Positions 9,216-20,689 of a stretch of DNA of 64,000 nt are shown piece by piece. Each line of letters opens with the position of its first letter. Position 1 is the first letter of the stretch. The DNA is from Acanthosoma haemorrhoidale (taxonomy: Eukaryota > Arthropoda > Insecta > Hemiptera > Acanthosomatidae): NCBI GenBank assembly GCA_930367205.1, contig OV884015.1:32231288-32295287 (forward strand). The letters run 5' to 3'. Both the position numbers and the translations under genes were made by a program. The notes beneath the pieces were generated by a model that saw only the letters and a program-made list of their open reading frames with translations, was not told the DNA's origin and did not search any database.

Positions 9216-11428
9216 GAAAGTAGATTTGATTTATTGTTTTTATTATTTCTAGATTGTATAATACATTACTTAACCAGTCAACATCTAGCCTGGAGGCTGC
9301 TGGTAAGCTTCAGGGAGATAACACAGGCAAGGTTGGTTCAATCGGATTTATTAATGTTTAATAAGGCGAGTTCATTGTTGGCCGTGAGTGTATAAATGAG
9401 TTGAAAGAGTTTGTTAGAAAACCGGCGCTAAATATTGGAAAGAAAGTTTAAATTAATTATTTAATAAAGAAAGTTTATTAATCCGGTAAAAAATCCTTAA
9501 ATACTACTATTTGTTTTATTAAACTAAGTAGATTTCCTAATAAACATGTCTACCCATTTCTTTATGTTTATGCTTTATGCTTACAAGTCCAATGAGTTTT
9601 TTAGGACCACTCCTTTCCCTTTAAACGATGCTTAGCCACTTCCCACCAGGCGTGTCATAGGTAGCAAGGTCGAGATAGTAACTTAACAAGCAAAACACAT
9701 GATTCCAACAAATAAACTGCATTCATTATGTTTTCTATTTACGTCGCGTCAAGTTTAGTGGTTTTCGGTAAACAGGCTTGGGCTAATAAATTATTGATCA
9801 TGTTGATTTCTTCTAGATACTGGGTAGCTGCATCAAATGGGTTTGAAGTGAATGTCGAAATTCCTGTTTTCCTTTATGTATTTCGGGCATGCTAAGAAAT
9901 ATGTCTCTGTGAGTTGGGAAGAGAGATGCGGGGTTCACACAGATTGGTCACCCAATCTCCAGTCTAGTTGATACGCCGCTGTCTCTTTGGTACAGGTGTC
10001 CATGGTGTTTTGAGTTCCTAAATGTTCTTCAAATTACTTAACCTCAAAAGGAATTCTCATCTTACATTCACATTTTCATCATTCTCTTAACTTCTGAAGG
10101 ATGTACGAAATTTGGGCTAGGTTCGCCGATTGCCGCTTCTTGTGTAGTTAATTGCCTTCAATTCCAACGTGGAAAGAAGATCATTTTTCCGGACTTCATT
10201 TATATTGTTTTAAAGTCATTGTAACAAATAGTTCTTTGACCATTAGTTTTGTAGTGGCTCCAGAACAGAGCTAGAGTATATTGTATTTGGGTATTAGCTT
10301 GTTGTACGCGTTCTTTGAATTACTTACGCTTCTGCGCTAATGTTGGACCGTAATTGGTCAAATTTCCTTAAATTTATTGTCTTTTAATACTACAGAACAT
10401 CCCACTAAAACAGTATTTGCAATCGGTCTGTATCCCCCTACCCGAATAAAATTCCTCCACGGCAGTCAAGAAAACTATAGATCCTAAATTCAAATCACGC
10501 TGTAGATTGGACAACCAAAGCTGTCAGTTGTTTAATTAAACAGACAGTCGTACCACTCATAAACTGGACGATAAATAGCGCAATACACTCAGAGCTAATT
10601 AATAAATTATAGACCGAGCAGGTGCTGGTATTTAGCTCTATAGATAATTACTCATGCTGCTGCGTGTTTAGCCTAATTGACCTTTAAATCTAATATGCAT
10701 TTCCTCTCATTCGGTCCAATATCGCCAGAATGGAAGCTGAAATAAACCAGTGGATACACCTCGCTGACTTTAACACACGTTCTGACTGATTTGGCTGGTG
10801 AATATAATGGCTGCAGGGTTTTCTTCAACAGCTGAGATTAAAATATTCCCTCAAAACGATTGACCTCAAAAATCCGAGTATTGTTTTTAACAGTATAAAA
10901 ATGAATTTTTAAAAATGCCAAAAATCTCTTAGTATTTGTTTCTTTATAGCAATTTACACAACTGTTCCATTCATTTTCAAGAGGTGCGCAAACAAAAATT
11001 GCATTTCTTTCAGTTAGGAATGAACGAATGAAAATAGACCTTAAAAGGTCATGTTCTGTCTATAATTTACTGCTTCCTTAGTAAAACGATTTTAAAAAAA
11101 AAAAAACATAATCATTAATTACTTGGTATAATACTAAATTCGTTACCATACCCAAAACATGTTCAAGGTTTTACACGTCGTTTCTAACTAGAAACGCTTT
11201 TGGTTGTAAATTTTCAATATTTACCTAAGGAGTTGAGCGAGTGTTGAACCGGAAGTTAAGCTGTAACAATTTACGAACAAAATAAATATATGTATACATC
11301 AGGCCGGGTAATTTTCTGCTCCAGGACACCTCACTGTAGCCCGAGAATAAATAAATGCTTCTTTAGGGAAAATGAAATTCTTAGAAACTGAAGTGGAAAT
11401 CGTTTTATTGCTACTTCTCTGAACTTAT
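9216..11428. other. Intronic DNA, no gene recognised
   Basis: AT-rich, with a moderately complex stretch around 9800-10800 but no open frame, RNA gene or repeat that I can identify. Confidence 0.5.
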
Positions 11429-11696
11429 CAATTGAAGGGTTTGCTGCAAAAAGGAGGTAGCTCCAATTTTTCCATTTGTTGGGAAACCAATCAAAACGTT
11501 TAAAAAATTCAAATTTTAAGTTATGTAAAAATATTGTTGTTGCTTACTTTCAATTATGGTGTTTACAAATTACGATTGGAGCTGCATCCTTTTTGTGCCA
11601 AATAAAAGAGGTTTTTTTTTGACACAAGAAAGTGTTTCTAACTCCCAACAGCTATGGGATGGAGCTACCTCCTTTTTGCAGCAAACCCTTCAATTG
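11429..11696. mobile_element. MITE with 37-bp perfect terminal inverted repeats
   Basis: Bases 11429-11465 are the exact reverse complement of 11660-11696; the repeat begins CAATTGAAGGGTTTGCTGC. The interior of about 190 bases is non-coding and holds a weaker echo of the same motif (GGAGCTGCATCCTTTTTG near 11580-11597). The CAATTG at each edge is itself palindromic, so the target duplication is ambiguous (AATT is possible). With no transposase inside, it must be non-autonomous. The superfamily is not determined. Confidence 0.9.
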
Positions 11697-12930
11697 TAAA
11701 AATTCAAGTCAAGTTTTATATTTTAGCATAGTGCTTTGAATTGGTCTCGGTCTTTGTAAGTCAATTAATACTCAATTTAAATGCAAGAGTGAAAGAAAAA
11801 AGTAACGTTAATTTACTTTAAAAAACAAACAAAGTGCAATTTTTTTTCAAACTTAAAATTTGAGTTATTATTTATGATGTATTCATTTTTATAATCAATT
11901 TAAATGCATTATAAGCATGATTAAAATATAAATGAAAAGTTGTTAGTTCTACAGAATTTCAGCTTTCGAACAACAAGCTTGTGGTGATCAGACCTTAAAT
12001 TAGATTTAACGGCTGAATGACAACCCCACATCAACAGAAGTTTTTTAAACATGTTTAAAAACAAGGATTTCCATCGTTGACAATTTGACTTCCAGATTTT
12101 CTCAAACGTCCATTCTACAGAACACTTCTGAAATTAGCTGCATGTTCTTCCAGCCAAGGTTTTTCACAAACAAACACTCCTTTTAATTTTATCCTCAATT
12201 TATCCCGGTGTCTCTTTTAGTTCTTCAATAGATAATAGCGATTGTATCGATCAGTGCCATGGTGAGACTCATTGATTTACCCACCAATTATTTTTGTTTA
12301 TTAGACCGCCAGAGTGGAATCAAAAGTTTTGAAAAATTGCTTTTTATTACATCAAAGCTTTTGCGGTAGTATGCAGCTGCCTCTAGCCATGTGCCCCTTA
12401 TTGTAATTACTGGTTGAAATGCATAGGTCACGATAGTTTACTAGTTATAAGGTTAATTAGTTATAAAACTAATAAATAAATACATGAATGTAAACTAATA
12501 ATAATATTATATCGTGGAAATATATAAAGAATGTCCAATTACCAAAATATTCTAGATTTTCATAAAACGTGTCACTTGACACTAACAAGGTGTTCAACAT
12601 AGTTGATCATTGGACTGTTTAATGTTTTTGTTACATGTTACCTTGCAGAAAGTTGCCATTTCAGTCAAATAGGGGATGGGAAAAACGGTTTTAACGATTG
12701 TTTCCTGTTATATTCCGGTTAAGCCTTTATGTGTGATCTCATTTTTCGGGGTTAGTTGATTTGTAGCCGTGGTTACAAATTCCCGTCTACATCATCAATC
12801 AACGGAGAGTGTTAGAGTCACTGCTTTTGAATGTGCATGTCAATAAATACAACTTAGGAAATAAATCAAGAGGGAAAATTAGTAAAATAATGGAAACCTT
12901 TAATTGTGGGATACCGCAAACTTACCTAAT
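11697..12930. other. Intronic DNA, no gene recognised
   Basis: AT-rich sequence with scattered A and T runs. Nothing coding or repeated was identified. Confidence 0.45.
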
Positions 12931-13215
12931 TTTTTTTTTTTTTTTTTTATTTCTGCTCGATTCAAGGACAAAATAGCTGTGGGGACCTAATAATTCAGCC
13001 AAGAGCAAATATCTTTCCACCTATGCCATTACAATGCTGCAAATACTACAATACTACGAGGTATACCACCCTTTCAACAAGCTCCGGATGTACAGCTCAG
13101 ACAACAAGAAACGAGAACTCCATTGGTTCATCGCCCGAGGAAGATATTTGACAATAGAAACAAAACAAACAGATATACACGGATTCCGGGACACACAAAG
13201 AGCAATTAGCTAAAC
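12931..13215 (-). mobile_element. Retrosequence with poly(A), minus strand, unidentified
   Basis: On the minus strand a moderately GC-rich stretch of about 260 bases ends with AGAAATAAA running straight into a poly(A) tail (the plus-strand T run at about 12932-12949). That is the signature of a retroposed transcript end. The plus strand has a roughly 70-codon open stretch over the same bases, so the orientation of any original coding sequence is unclear. It could be a LINE 3' end or a processed transcript. Confidence 0.4.
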
Positions 13216-13723
13216 AAAACAAATTCCTGGCTCATTTCTGCAAACATTTATTAGCAGACTACCTCTGATCAAATCAAACAGAATTTACATAATATCATTT
13301 AACTATTAGAATCTCTAATGTTTCCATTATTTCTAAAGATATTTCATTTTTTTCCCCATGTTTTGTATGACTGGCTTTAATGGTTTTGAAGTAAGTCAGA
13401 ATATCAGCGTGACCCTGTTAAATATGTAAGATATACTGAAAAACGTCATCTTAACAAATATTCTTAAATGTTTAAATAACTTAAAATTACAATTATTCTT
13501 AAAATTACAAAGCGGATTCAGAAAATACGGCAAGAGATATAAGTGCAAGTATACCTTTTTCACTTTGTCGTTCAGAACCCCATTTACTATTATCTCGTCC
13601 GTTTACTAATAGCACGAAGCAGTTAAATACTTCATTGGATGACAGAAAAAAGGATTGAAACTCAGGTGGAGAGTTTAATGTCAACCATGGTGTTTCCACC
13701 ACTAGTATCTCAAACGAGCGAAA
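13216..13723. other. Intronic DNA, nothing recognised
   Basis: AT-rich. The 13510-13720 stretch is slightly more complex but matches nothing I know. Confidence 0.4.
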
Positions 13724-13842
13724 CTTCTTTATTGTGATAAAATTACAATCTGCCTTATTGGACAATAAGTAATTGTGATAAATGTTCTCTTTCATACCAT
13801 ATTTACAATTTTCACTCACTCGTTCATTCATACAGTATACTC
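13724..13842 (-). mobile_element. Jockey 3'-end fragment (minus strand)
   Basis: The reverse complement matches the terminal ~115 bases of the Jockey 3' untranslated region, including the ATGAATGAACGAGTGAGTG block and the GGCAGATTGTAATTTTATC end. It is truncated just inside the 3' untranslated region and has no coding part. Confidence 0.8.
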
Positions 13843-15769
13843 AATAAATATATAAAGAAACATTATATAGCGAAATTTTGGTTTAATTTTCTTTAATCGA
13901 TGATGATTTGAATGATTTTTCTTTAGGGTGAAAACAACTGAGTTATATTCCTGTTTCCAATTGAAAGAGGTAAAAAGTCTTTCATTTCGACAAAATATCA
14001 TTAAGAAAAACCCATAAGTGCTTGAATAATAACAGATAGACATAGAGTGGAGTTTAAAAGAAATGTGCAAAATGAAAAATAACAAATACATTAGAGATAT
14101 ATTGTAGCTCACCCGCAATGTTATTTATATTCTTCAGAGCGCTTTTAACTTCAACAAATTGTCATCAGCATGCTTACATTTGTATTTATACACGTATTTA
14201 GTCTATGTTATAATCTTTGTTTTAGCCTTTGAGAATGACAATTATATCGCCGAAAGTGCTTTGGACTATGAAAATAACATTGTGGGTACACAAAAATATC
14301 ACATCTACAATATATATCACGTTTTATGTTCACGCTAGCCCGGCTGAAGCTGATCCTTCAAAGCTGTGTTTTAATGGTGATTGTGATAACATTTCCAAAA
14401 TGTACAACCAATTCATCTTTTATAACAGAAAAAAAATAAAGGATATCTCCGTTATACTTCACGATTACAAAAAATTCAAAACGATGAAAGTTGGCTACTG
14501 TTTTATTTTATTTATGATTATTATTTTTTTGTGGTTCAAGCAATAACTGGGTTGTCAATCTTTTAGCAAGTAGTTGTGTGGAAACAAAATATGCTACATG
14601 TCTGAGGCAAATATTATAGCGTGATACTTTCGCAATAACTCATTCTATTTTTTTTTTTAAATCAGTGATTTTTGTATTCATTTTATTTCTTAGATCAGAT
14701 AAATTTGATTTCAGATTTAAAATAACATTTAGTTTTTAGTTTTTAATACAATAATATAGTTTCTGTCTTAGTGGCTCTGAAGCGTGTAGGAGGAAAAACT
14801 AATTTAAAAATTCAATTTAAAGGTAGCTCTTTGAAGCTTTATAAAAAAAAACATAAAAAAATCGCTTTGATGAATTTCACGTAGGCAGAGGCGGTGTGAA
14901 AGAAAGCGCGACATAATAGAGAAAAAGAGAAAAATGAAAGAGTTTAATGCGTGAAATAATTCAATAGTTAAACAACTGCCCTGTAACAACTCTCCATGGC
15001 TCCTATTTGAAACAGCATATATTTATTCATTGGCCAATAGGCTATAATAACTAGTGCCTTATAAAAGTTCCAAAACATTAATAAATAAAGAGCACAAAGG
15101 TTGGAGGCCGTACTTTGAAACAGTACGAGGCACTTTTGCCCATCCCTGAGTTTAAGTTAGTTTGAATAGTTTTAAATTAATTTACTTTAAAAAAACTATA
15201 TATAAAGTGATATTTTTTTTTTTTGATTTGAGTTATTATTCATTATGTATTCATTTTTATAAACAGTAAAATTAAACTGATTGCTTATTATTTATTTTAG
15301 TTTTAGTGGTTAGTTCATGAATTTAGTTGATTCTAACATATTGCAACTATTTTCTTACCTTTCTAGTTTTTTTTTTTGTTTTATATTAAAATATTAAATG
15401 GCCTAAAAATAAATAAACAGATAAATAATTACAATGTACGACAATACTATATTTATTATGAACCTTAACTATATTATAACATTATATTAATTATGTACCC
15501 TTTTACTTGCAAAGAAATCTTTTTTTTTCTCTCTTCCTGTTCCTTTTAATCCCTGTCTACACTCTTCGGGTGTTTCTGGGTCCCGCTTATGTTATATTAT
15601 GTACATAATTTCATATTTATTAATTTCCAGGGGACAATCGTTACAATAATTTTTAGTTTTAGTTTTAATTTAGTTGTTTATTTAGAGTATGATATATGTA
15701 CTCAACGAAATTTAACTAACTTTTTTATTTTGAGTAAGTATTAGTTAAAAAATAATAAAAATCCGAGAG
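13843..15769. other. Intronic AT-rich DNA
   Basis: Long A/T runs. A 105-codon plus-strand frame at 14229-14546 is present, but it has strongly AT-driven codon use and no recognisable domain, so I do not call it a gene. Confidence 0.45.
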
Positions 15770-16260
15770 TATAATATAGTATAATACGTACATATAATAT
15801 TATCCTGTTATTACTGACTGCAGATGACAGCTCGGGCCACCACCTAGAGGTAACTTCCTCGCACTGATCCAGCCAGTAGCTTTCATAAGATGAGCCTACA
15901 TGGTCTCGTGTCGGATTTGACGAAAAGTCATCAGCGCCAGAGGCGAAATAGAAAAAAAAGCAAGGCAGAAGTAACTAAGCGATAGAAGAAAAAGGATCAA
16001 CCGCAGGCCTCTGGTGGTCCTTTGAAGGCTAATATGCCTTTTTTCCGTGTCACCGACCCTCAAAGGATGGGTTCGAGACCCGTCGGCTGCACTGCCATCG
16101 CTGATGTTTTATTTGATCGCTCTCGGCTATGGATACTTCATTGTCTTATCCAAACTTTAAAGCAATATATTTCACTGATGAAAGTTTACCGAACAATATT
16201 CCAATCAACGTCACATCAGATTCTTCCTGACGTAATATTCTGGATATACAAGGTTTAGTC
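15770..16260 (+). repeat. Moderately GC-rich stretch with a Pol III B-box-like motif
   Basis: The stretch 15820-16150 is clearly richer in GC than its surroundings and contains GGTTCGAGACC at 16071-16081, a good match to the Pol III B box. No clear A box was found at the right distance. It may be a SINE or another interspersed repeat. Confidence 0.25.
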
Positions 16261-17295
16261 GAATCGCTATTTAAGAAAAAAATATATTTACTCAACTATT
16301 ATTTACATGTAAGATTCTTTCTTGAAACGTGATCTTATTCTGCACAAAAGATAAACATAATTAAAATATAATACTTATATATTTATAACATGGAACAGTT
16401 ATAAAATGAACAAGACATGTTGGGTTGAGCAATGTAGCCAATATATTGTAAACTTTTGTTGCGATATGTATTCCACTAGTATTAATTATTATTATTAGGC
16501 TGAAACCCGGGATCTTCTCAATATCCAGTAGGGTGATCTAGGAAATGAGCTATCCTGTACGAGTGACGAGCTTTCCAATATGGATTATCTTTGGCCAGAC
16601 TCCCGCAAAGGCTGCGCAATCAATTAAGGAACAGTTATAACTCGGATAGACAAATCCAGGGTTGATAGGCCCGGTCCGAATTTCTTAAAAAAAAGAACTA
16701 CCTGTGATTTTGGAACAAAAATGAACCAGATTTTATTTGATTAACTGAAAATCGCCTTTTCAAAAAAATAAAATAAACTGTAAATATTTAAAATATCTAA
16801 CCGTGCGTCGTAACCGTTTGTAAGTAAAACCTCCTACAGGGGGGAGGCAGTAATCGCTATGGTGGCAATAACGGTGGACGGACGAGGTGCCCGAAGGTAT
16901 CGGGACCCAGATCTCCCTAGAGTACATAAATTCCCTACAGTCCCCATTCACCGTAAACCTTTCTTCTTTATGTTATGACAGCATAAAGCTTTTAGTATTA
17001 TTGCGCCCTAAAATATTTGCTACTATTCCATCTTGTTTTTAGTGCTCCCTTATTTATGTATGGTATGGATATCGCCGGATGTGACTCGCATAGCCAGGCA
17101 ATTCTAAATGTTATTGTTATTTCCGGTCTTGGGAAGATGTTCATAGACTTCTCAGTTACTGGCCACATCCGGATATTGTATTCGCAATCGCCCTGCATCA
17201 AGGATCCAGCAGATTGAATTTTAATAATATATTCATCATTTTAGCTATTTATATTTATTTATAACGGTTTTTAGGTAGTTTAAATATATTGAAAT
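16261..17295. other. Intronic DNA, nothing recognised
   Basis: Non-coding. 16500-16660 and 16800-17220 are of higher complexity and may hold decayed repeats. No reliable frame. Confidence 0.4.
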
Positions 17296-17575
17296 TTCTT
17301 TATTATGTTGAAATTACAATCTGCCTTATTAGGCAATAAGTAATTGTGATAAATGTTCTCATTCATACTATATTTACAATTTTCATTCACTCGCTCATTC
17401 ATACAGTATTACAAACAGCCCAGAGACCTCCCAAATCCACATGGTTGTCACCTCCCTCACGTGCGAAAGAGGAAGCGGAGGGCCCCACGCTCCTCCGTCA
17501 GCCGCGTCGGCGCAGTGGAGGCTGACGAAGAGCTCGAGAGCCACATACCCTCAGGACATGATTGGAGACGTTTTT
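17296..17575 (-). mobile_element. Jockey 3' untranslated region copy (minus strand)
   Basis: About 280 bases on the minus strand match the full 3' untranslated region of Jockey copy B at 6340-6630, including the GC-rich segment that copy A lacks. It is 5'-truncated within the 3' untranslated region. Confidence 0.85.
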
Positions 17576-18338
17576 AGGCAGTAAGTTACCAAGATAGTTC
17601 AATATATAAAATTAAGTCTTTTTCGCCAAAAATAAAGAGTGTCGAGAGCCGCTGCTGACACTCATCTTTTCTAGATAACAAAAATATGAGGGTGTAACTC
17701 ACCGTACCACTTTCCAAGACCTGTCTGTCGGAAAATGGCAACACTTATCTCATTAAACAAAGTTTAATATTATCCAGCTGAAAAACAAGAGAACAGTTTT
17801 GAGATGCGTGAAAACAATATCTCCTATATGTTCAATCAGTTTTCAGGTAAACTCCTTGAACAATATTAGTACATTTTTACTTTTGTTTTCTATTAATGTT
17901 TTGGATGATATAATCAAAAAATACTGGTTTTCAATTTAAAATATAAAATTGTTTTCTTGAAAATAAATCCTATTATAACATTATTAAAAAGTATTGTTTC
18001 AATTATTTTATTCAACAGTCGTACTATTAAATCAGTATCATTTTCGACGACACACAAGTTGTTATAGAAATCATGGAACAGACTGTCTTTCAAAGGAATC
18101 AAACCAATGTTTTTTTGCAACGCTGATCATGATTAGGATGTCTGAAATAATCTTTCGCGATTGAGATGCGTACATTTTTCTCGTCAACGAAAATAAAGAG
18201 TTCGAAAATCTACTCGTGCTAAAAAAGAAATTAGACGGAGATTCAATGATGTGAGTTCATCCCATTTGTAATGTGTATCAGTTTTTGGTGGCTTGAATGC
18301 AAGATTTAAACTATGAAAAAACCTTAAATAAATTGATA
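17576..18338. other. Intronic DNA, nothing recognised
   Basis: AT-rich, no credible exon or repeat. Confidence 0.45.
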
Positions 18339-18343
18339 ATGAG

Positions 18344-19112
18344 TGTAGCGACCGCTAACTACATAAATAAATCACCCTATACTCTATTGCATATATATTG
18401 TAAGCAAAAGTAAAATAACATGAACTAAATGTATTATAAACAAATGTAAATCATTATAAAAGTGTTAAGCAATAAAAGGCGGAAGCCAACTAAGTCATAA
18501 ACGAGAAAGGGTCACCAGCTGGCAGACATAAACAGTCATAAACATGAAAGGGTCACCAGCTGGCAGTCATAAACAGTCATAAACTTAACAACCCTTTAGG
18601 GGGCCTCTCTACCTCCAGGGGGCAAAGGGTCGGGTAATTAAGCGTGGGTACAGCACCACAGGGGTCCACAGCCCCCAACCGCCGGATTAGACCCTCGCAG
18701 CCTCCCAGCAGGAAGTAGAGAGGGTACTTAAGGCAGGGCTACTGGCCCTGTTAGTTAGTCTTTTAGTCTCCTCGCCAGTCTCCTCATCAGTCTCAGAGTC
18801 TCTCGCGACCTTTACTCGGTGACGCCTTAAGCCAGGGCTCCTAGCCCTGGAAATGAGTCTCTTAATCTCTCATGGCCTTTACTCGTGACGCTTGTTTGGT
18901 TTCCGCGCGAACTCTGAAAACTTGACTAATTCTTTGTGAAACCTCTGTACCTCTTCTCTTGAACATAGTGCATTGTCGGGGCACATCTCTATCATACATG
19001 GAGTCAGATAGTAACGCCGTCATGGAACGATTGTCCATGTTATAAACTCGAACAATCCGCACTTGTCACCAGGGCTAGGGTGATTAGGCACCTCCATAGT
19101 GACGACCCGACA
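18344..19112 (+). mobile_element. Solo LTR flanked by a 5-bp target duplication
   Basis: The segment begins TGTAGCGACC and ends ACGACCCGACA, so it has TG...CA termini. ATGAG flanks it directly on both sides (18339-18343 and 19113-19117). Part of the interior (18497-18585) is a short direct duplication containing AAAGGGTCACCAGCTGGCAG. A related, diverged LTR with adjoining internal sequence lies on the minus strand at 52836-53707. A single LTR with a target duplication is what remains after recombination between the two LTRs of a provirus-like element. A 5-bp duplication fits BEL/Pao or gypsy elements. Confidence 0.85.
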
Positions 19113-19117
19113 ATGAG

Positions 19118-20550
19118 ACAGGGTTTTCCAAAATTTAATTCTTTGTACAATGTGTAAATTTTTTACGTTACATTTTTGAAATGGTCAAATCTGAATTTAA
19201 ATAGTTTTTCAACAATAATGGTTATGTAATGGTCGAAGTCTATTCTCACGTTTGGTGGACCTAGCTACTAGGGTGTTAGCCATCAACAGGTTGACACCAT
19301 TTTTAACATCTATGAAAATTGGAGATAATTAAAAAAAAAAAAATCAGGACCAAAATTAATCGACCCCACAATGTACAAGTGAAATTATTCATTTATAAGT
19401 TTTATATATATATATTCATTTATATGATTTACCTTTATATGCAATATTTGTTATCATATTTTGTCTTTTTGTGAGATTTAGGGTAGACACATGAAATAGT
19501 ATCTCTTGCCGTAATAATGATAAATTAAAATAAACAAACTTAGAAACACAAATGCTCAAATGTGGGAATTGAAAAAAAAACAATAATTATAATACAAGTA
19601 ATAAAATATGAGTCAACATGATAAAAAAAAGTCATCCACCAAATAGTCTCTGCCATATGTTATCCGAATCATTTCTTCGGAGCAGTCATTGTATCTGTCA
19701 TAATTTCTTTCTTTTCTCTGACCTCTCGTTGCCTCGTTCATTGATGTCACGTGGTATGAGATATCTATAAATCCAGGATATAATTAAAAACGTATCAAAA
19801 TATTTACGAGATACATATTGCCTTCATTATCCTTTGTTGAAAAAATATCAAGGCTTAAATTTAACAGTTAACTTTACGGAAAATAAAAATGTCTATGTTT
19901 GACAAAAATTGATTGTTCATGTATTTAAATGGTGAGATCTCTGGTTGATCCTGTACTCTTAAGTGAAAACTTGAATTTATTATATATAAAGCAAATAAAA
20001 TATATTTACAGAATAAACTAAGTTGGCTGCGTTCATCCTCGTGCCTACAACGGCGTATTCTGTGACTCACCAATGGCCTTCGAACGATGATTACTTTTAT
20101 GGATTTGATCATTTTACTTTATTATGCCTGTTACACTCAACCATTTTTGTAGGGTCACTGAAACCCAATTACTTTGACTCTATCTGCCCCCTTTAACATA
20201 ATTTTGATCATGATCCGAATACTATTACACTACTGTCTCCTCATTTAACAACTATACTCCTTTGAGCTGTAAATGCGACTGCTCTCTCTTGAATCTGAGT
20301 ACTAACTGTACTCTTACAGCCCACAATTGACACAGTAGCCAAGTGTCAACTAGAGCCCCCAACCCAAGTTAATCTAGGGCCTATAGCATACTCTTCTGCC
20401 ATGGCCTTCCCAATACTTCCACTGCCTTAGATATATTATGCCATTCCTTCATAATTAAATGATATCATTATTACGAAATTAAATATCGCTACAATATATT
20501 CCCAGCAAGGACTTGTACATCCTATACCGGGACAGTATCTAGAGGCTTAC
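19118..20550. other. Intronic DNA, nothing certain
   Basis: Non-coding. The stretch 19200-19340 looks like an interspersed repeat. No exon recognised up to the donor at 20550. Confidence 0.4.
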
Positions 20551-20689
20551 CCATGGAGGAGCATGTCTCCTCCGTTCTTGATCCAGTAGTTGATGGACAC
20601 CGGAAAGGCCTCGACGAAGCATTGCAACTGGAGGTCGGAGGACAGCGGAGACCCGAACAGTTGGTTGGGCACGGTGATCACTGGGCTGA
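20551..20689 (-). CDS. DIP/lachesin-like gene, exon for first half of Ig domain 3
   Basis: A TTGTGTTACAG acceptor precedes 20689 and a GTAAGC donor begins at 20550. The 139-base exon encodes SPVITVPNQLFGSP, then LQLQCFVEAFPVSINYWIKN with the B-strand Cys and the C-strand Trp, then GGDMLLH. The P-V-I-x-V-P-N-Q-L opening and the INYW motif are characteristic of the third Ig domain of DIP/lachesin proteins. It enters in phase 1 (completing a Phe codon with the exon at 23398-23526) and leaves in phase 2 (completing a Gly codon in 4918-5066). The reading frame across all three exons is uninterrupted. Confidence 0.93.

Noticed and set aside
14229..14546. 105-codon plus-strand frame with a Cys-containing segment
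   Set aside because: Strong A/T bias, low-complexity ends, no known domain and no splice sites. Chance is likely.
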